Assembly: GCA_003162495.1 (NCBI GenBank)
Contig: PMOF01000198.1
Location: 1-5,427, forward strand
Length of the DNA: 5,427 bases
Reading direction: 5' to 3'
DNA from: Acidobacteriaceae bacterium
Lineage (GTDB): Bacteria > Acidobacteriota > Terriglobia > Terriglobales > Acidobacteriaceae
The notes beneath the pieces were generated by a model. The model did not search any database and was not told where the DNA came from. It worked only from the letters and a program-made list of their open reading frames with translations. Shown here one piece after another: positions 5,426 through 5,427 of the stretch; position 1 is the stretch's first letter; each line of letters opens with the position of its first letter. The position numbers and the translations under genes are program-made.

Positions 5426-5427
5426 CG

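Noticed and set aside
5247..5427. Plus-strand frame open to the right edge, ending in a segment reading VEDNAALAPDTVDMPLGLL
   Set aside because: It has no clear start or ribosome binding site and no recognised family, and it opposes the minus-strand frame with the transposase-like motif; open frames are common by chance at this GC content.

Overview
The window holds most of a respiratory complex I operon (proton-pumping NADH:quinone oxidoreductase, Nuo/NDH-1), all on the minus strand. In transcription order, from right to left, it reads nuoA, nuoB, nuoC, nuoD, nuoI, nuoH and then nuoJ, which runs off the left edge. The DNA is GC-rich (about 60% by eye). NuoC and NuoD are separate proteins, not fused as in E. 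coli. The protein style and the gene order suggest a free-living bacterium of the Acidobacteriota (Terriglobia-like) type. That assignment is an impression from the sequences and could not be checked here.

Layout from right to left: about 250 bases upstream of nuoA contain no intact gene. At the extreme right edge a minus-strand frame carries a short motif that resembles the C-terminus of ISL3-family transposases and then loses that resemblance. nuoA follows, then a 54-base spacer, nuoB, a 57-base spacer and nuoC. Both spacers are filled with the same degenerate 7-8 bp tandem repeat (TAGTCCC on the plus strand, GGGACTA in the mRNA). From nuoC onward the genes are tightly packed: nuoC/nuoD overlap by 4 bases (ATGA), nuoD/nuoI are 30 bases apart, nuoI/nuoH overlap by 4 bases (ATGA), and nuoH/nuoJ are 9 bases apart. 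nuoC and nuoI both begin with TTG.

How the genes work together: NuoB, NuoC, NuoD and NuoI form the quinone-reducing connecting module. NuoI carries two [4Fe-4S] clusters, NuoB carries the terminal cluster N2, and NuoD supplies the quinone-site His/Tyr pair. NuoA, NuoH and NuoJ are membrane subunits that couple quinone reduction to ion pumping. The NADH-input subunits NuoE, NuoF and NuoG are absent from their usual place after nuoD, and nuoI precedes nuoH, the reverse of the common order. The NADH module is therefore either encoded elsewhere or replaced by another electron donor.

I did not find a new biological system. The most interesting items are the repeat shared by two intra-operon spacers, the missing EFG genes with swapped I-H order, lineage-type additions in NuoI and NuoC, and the possible transposase remnant at the right edge.
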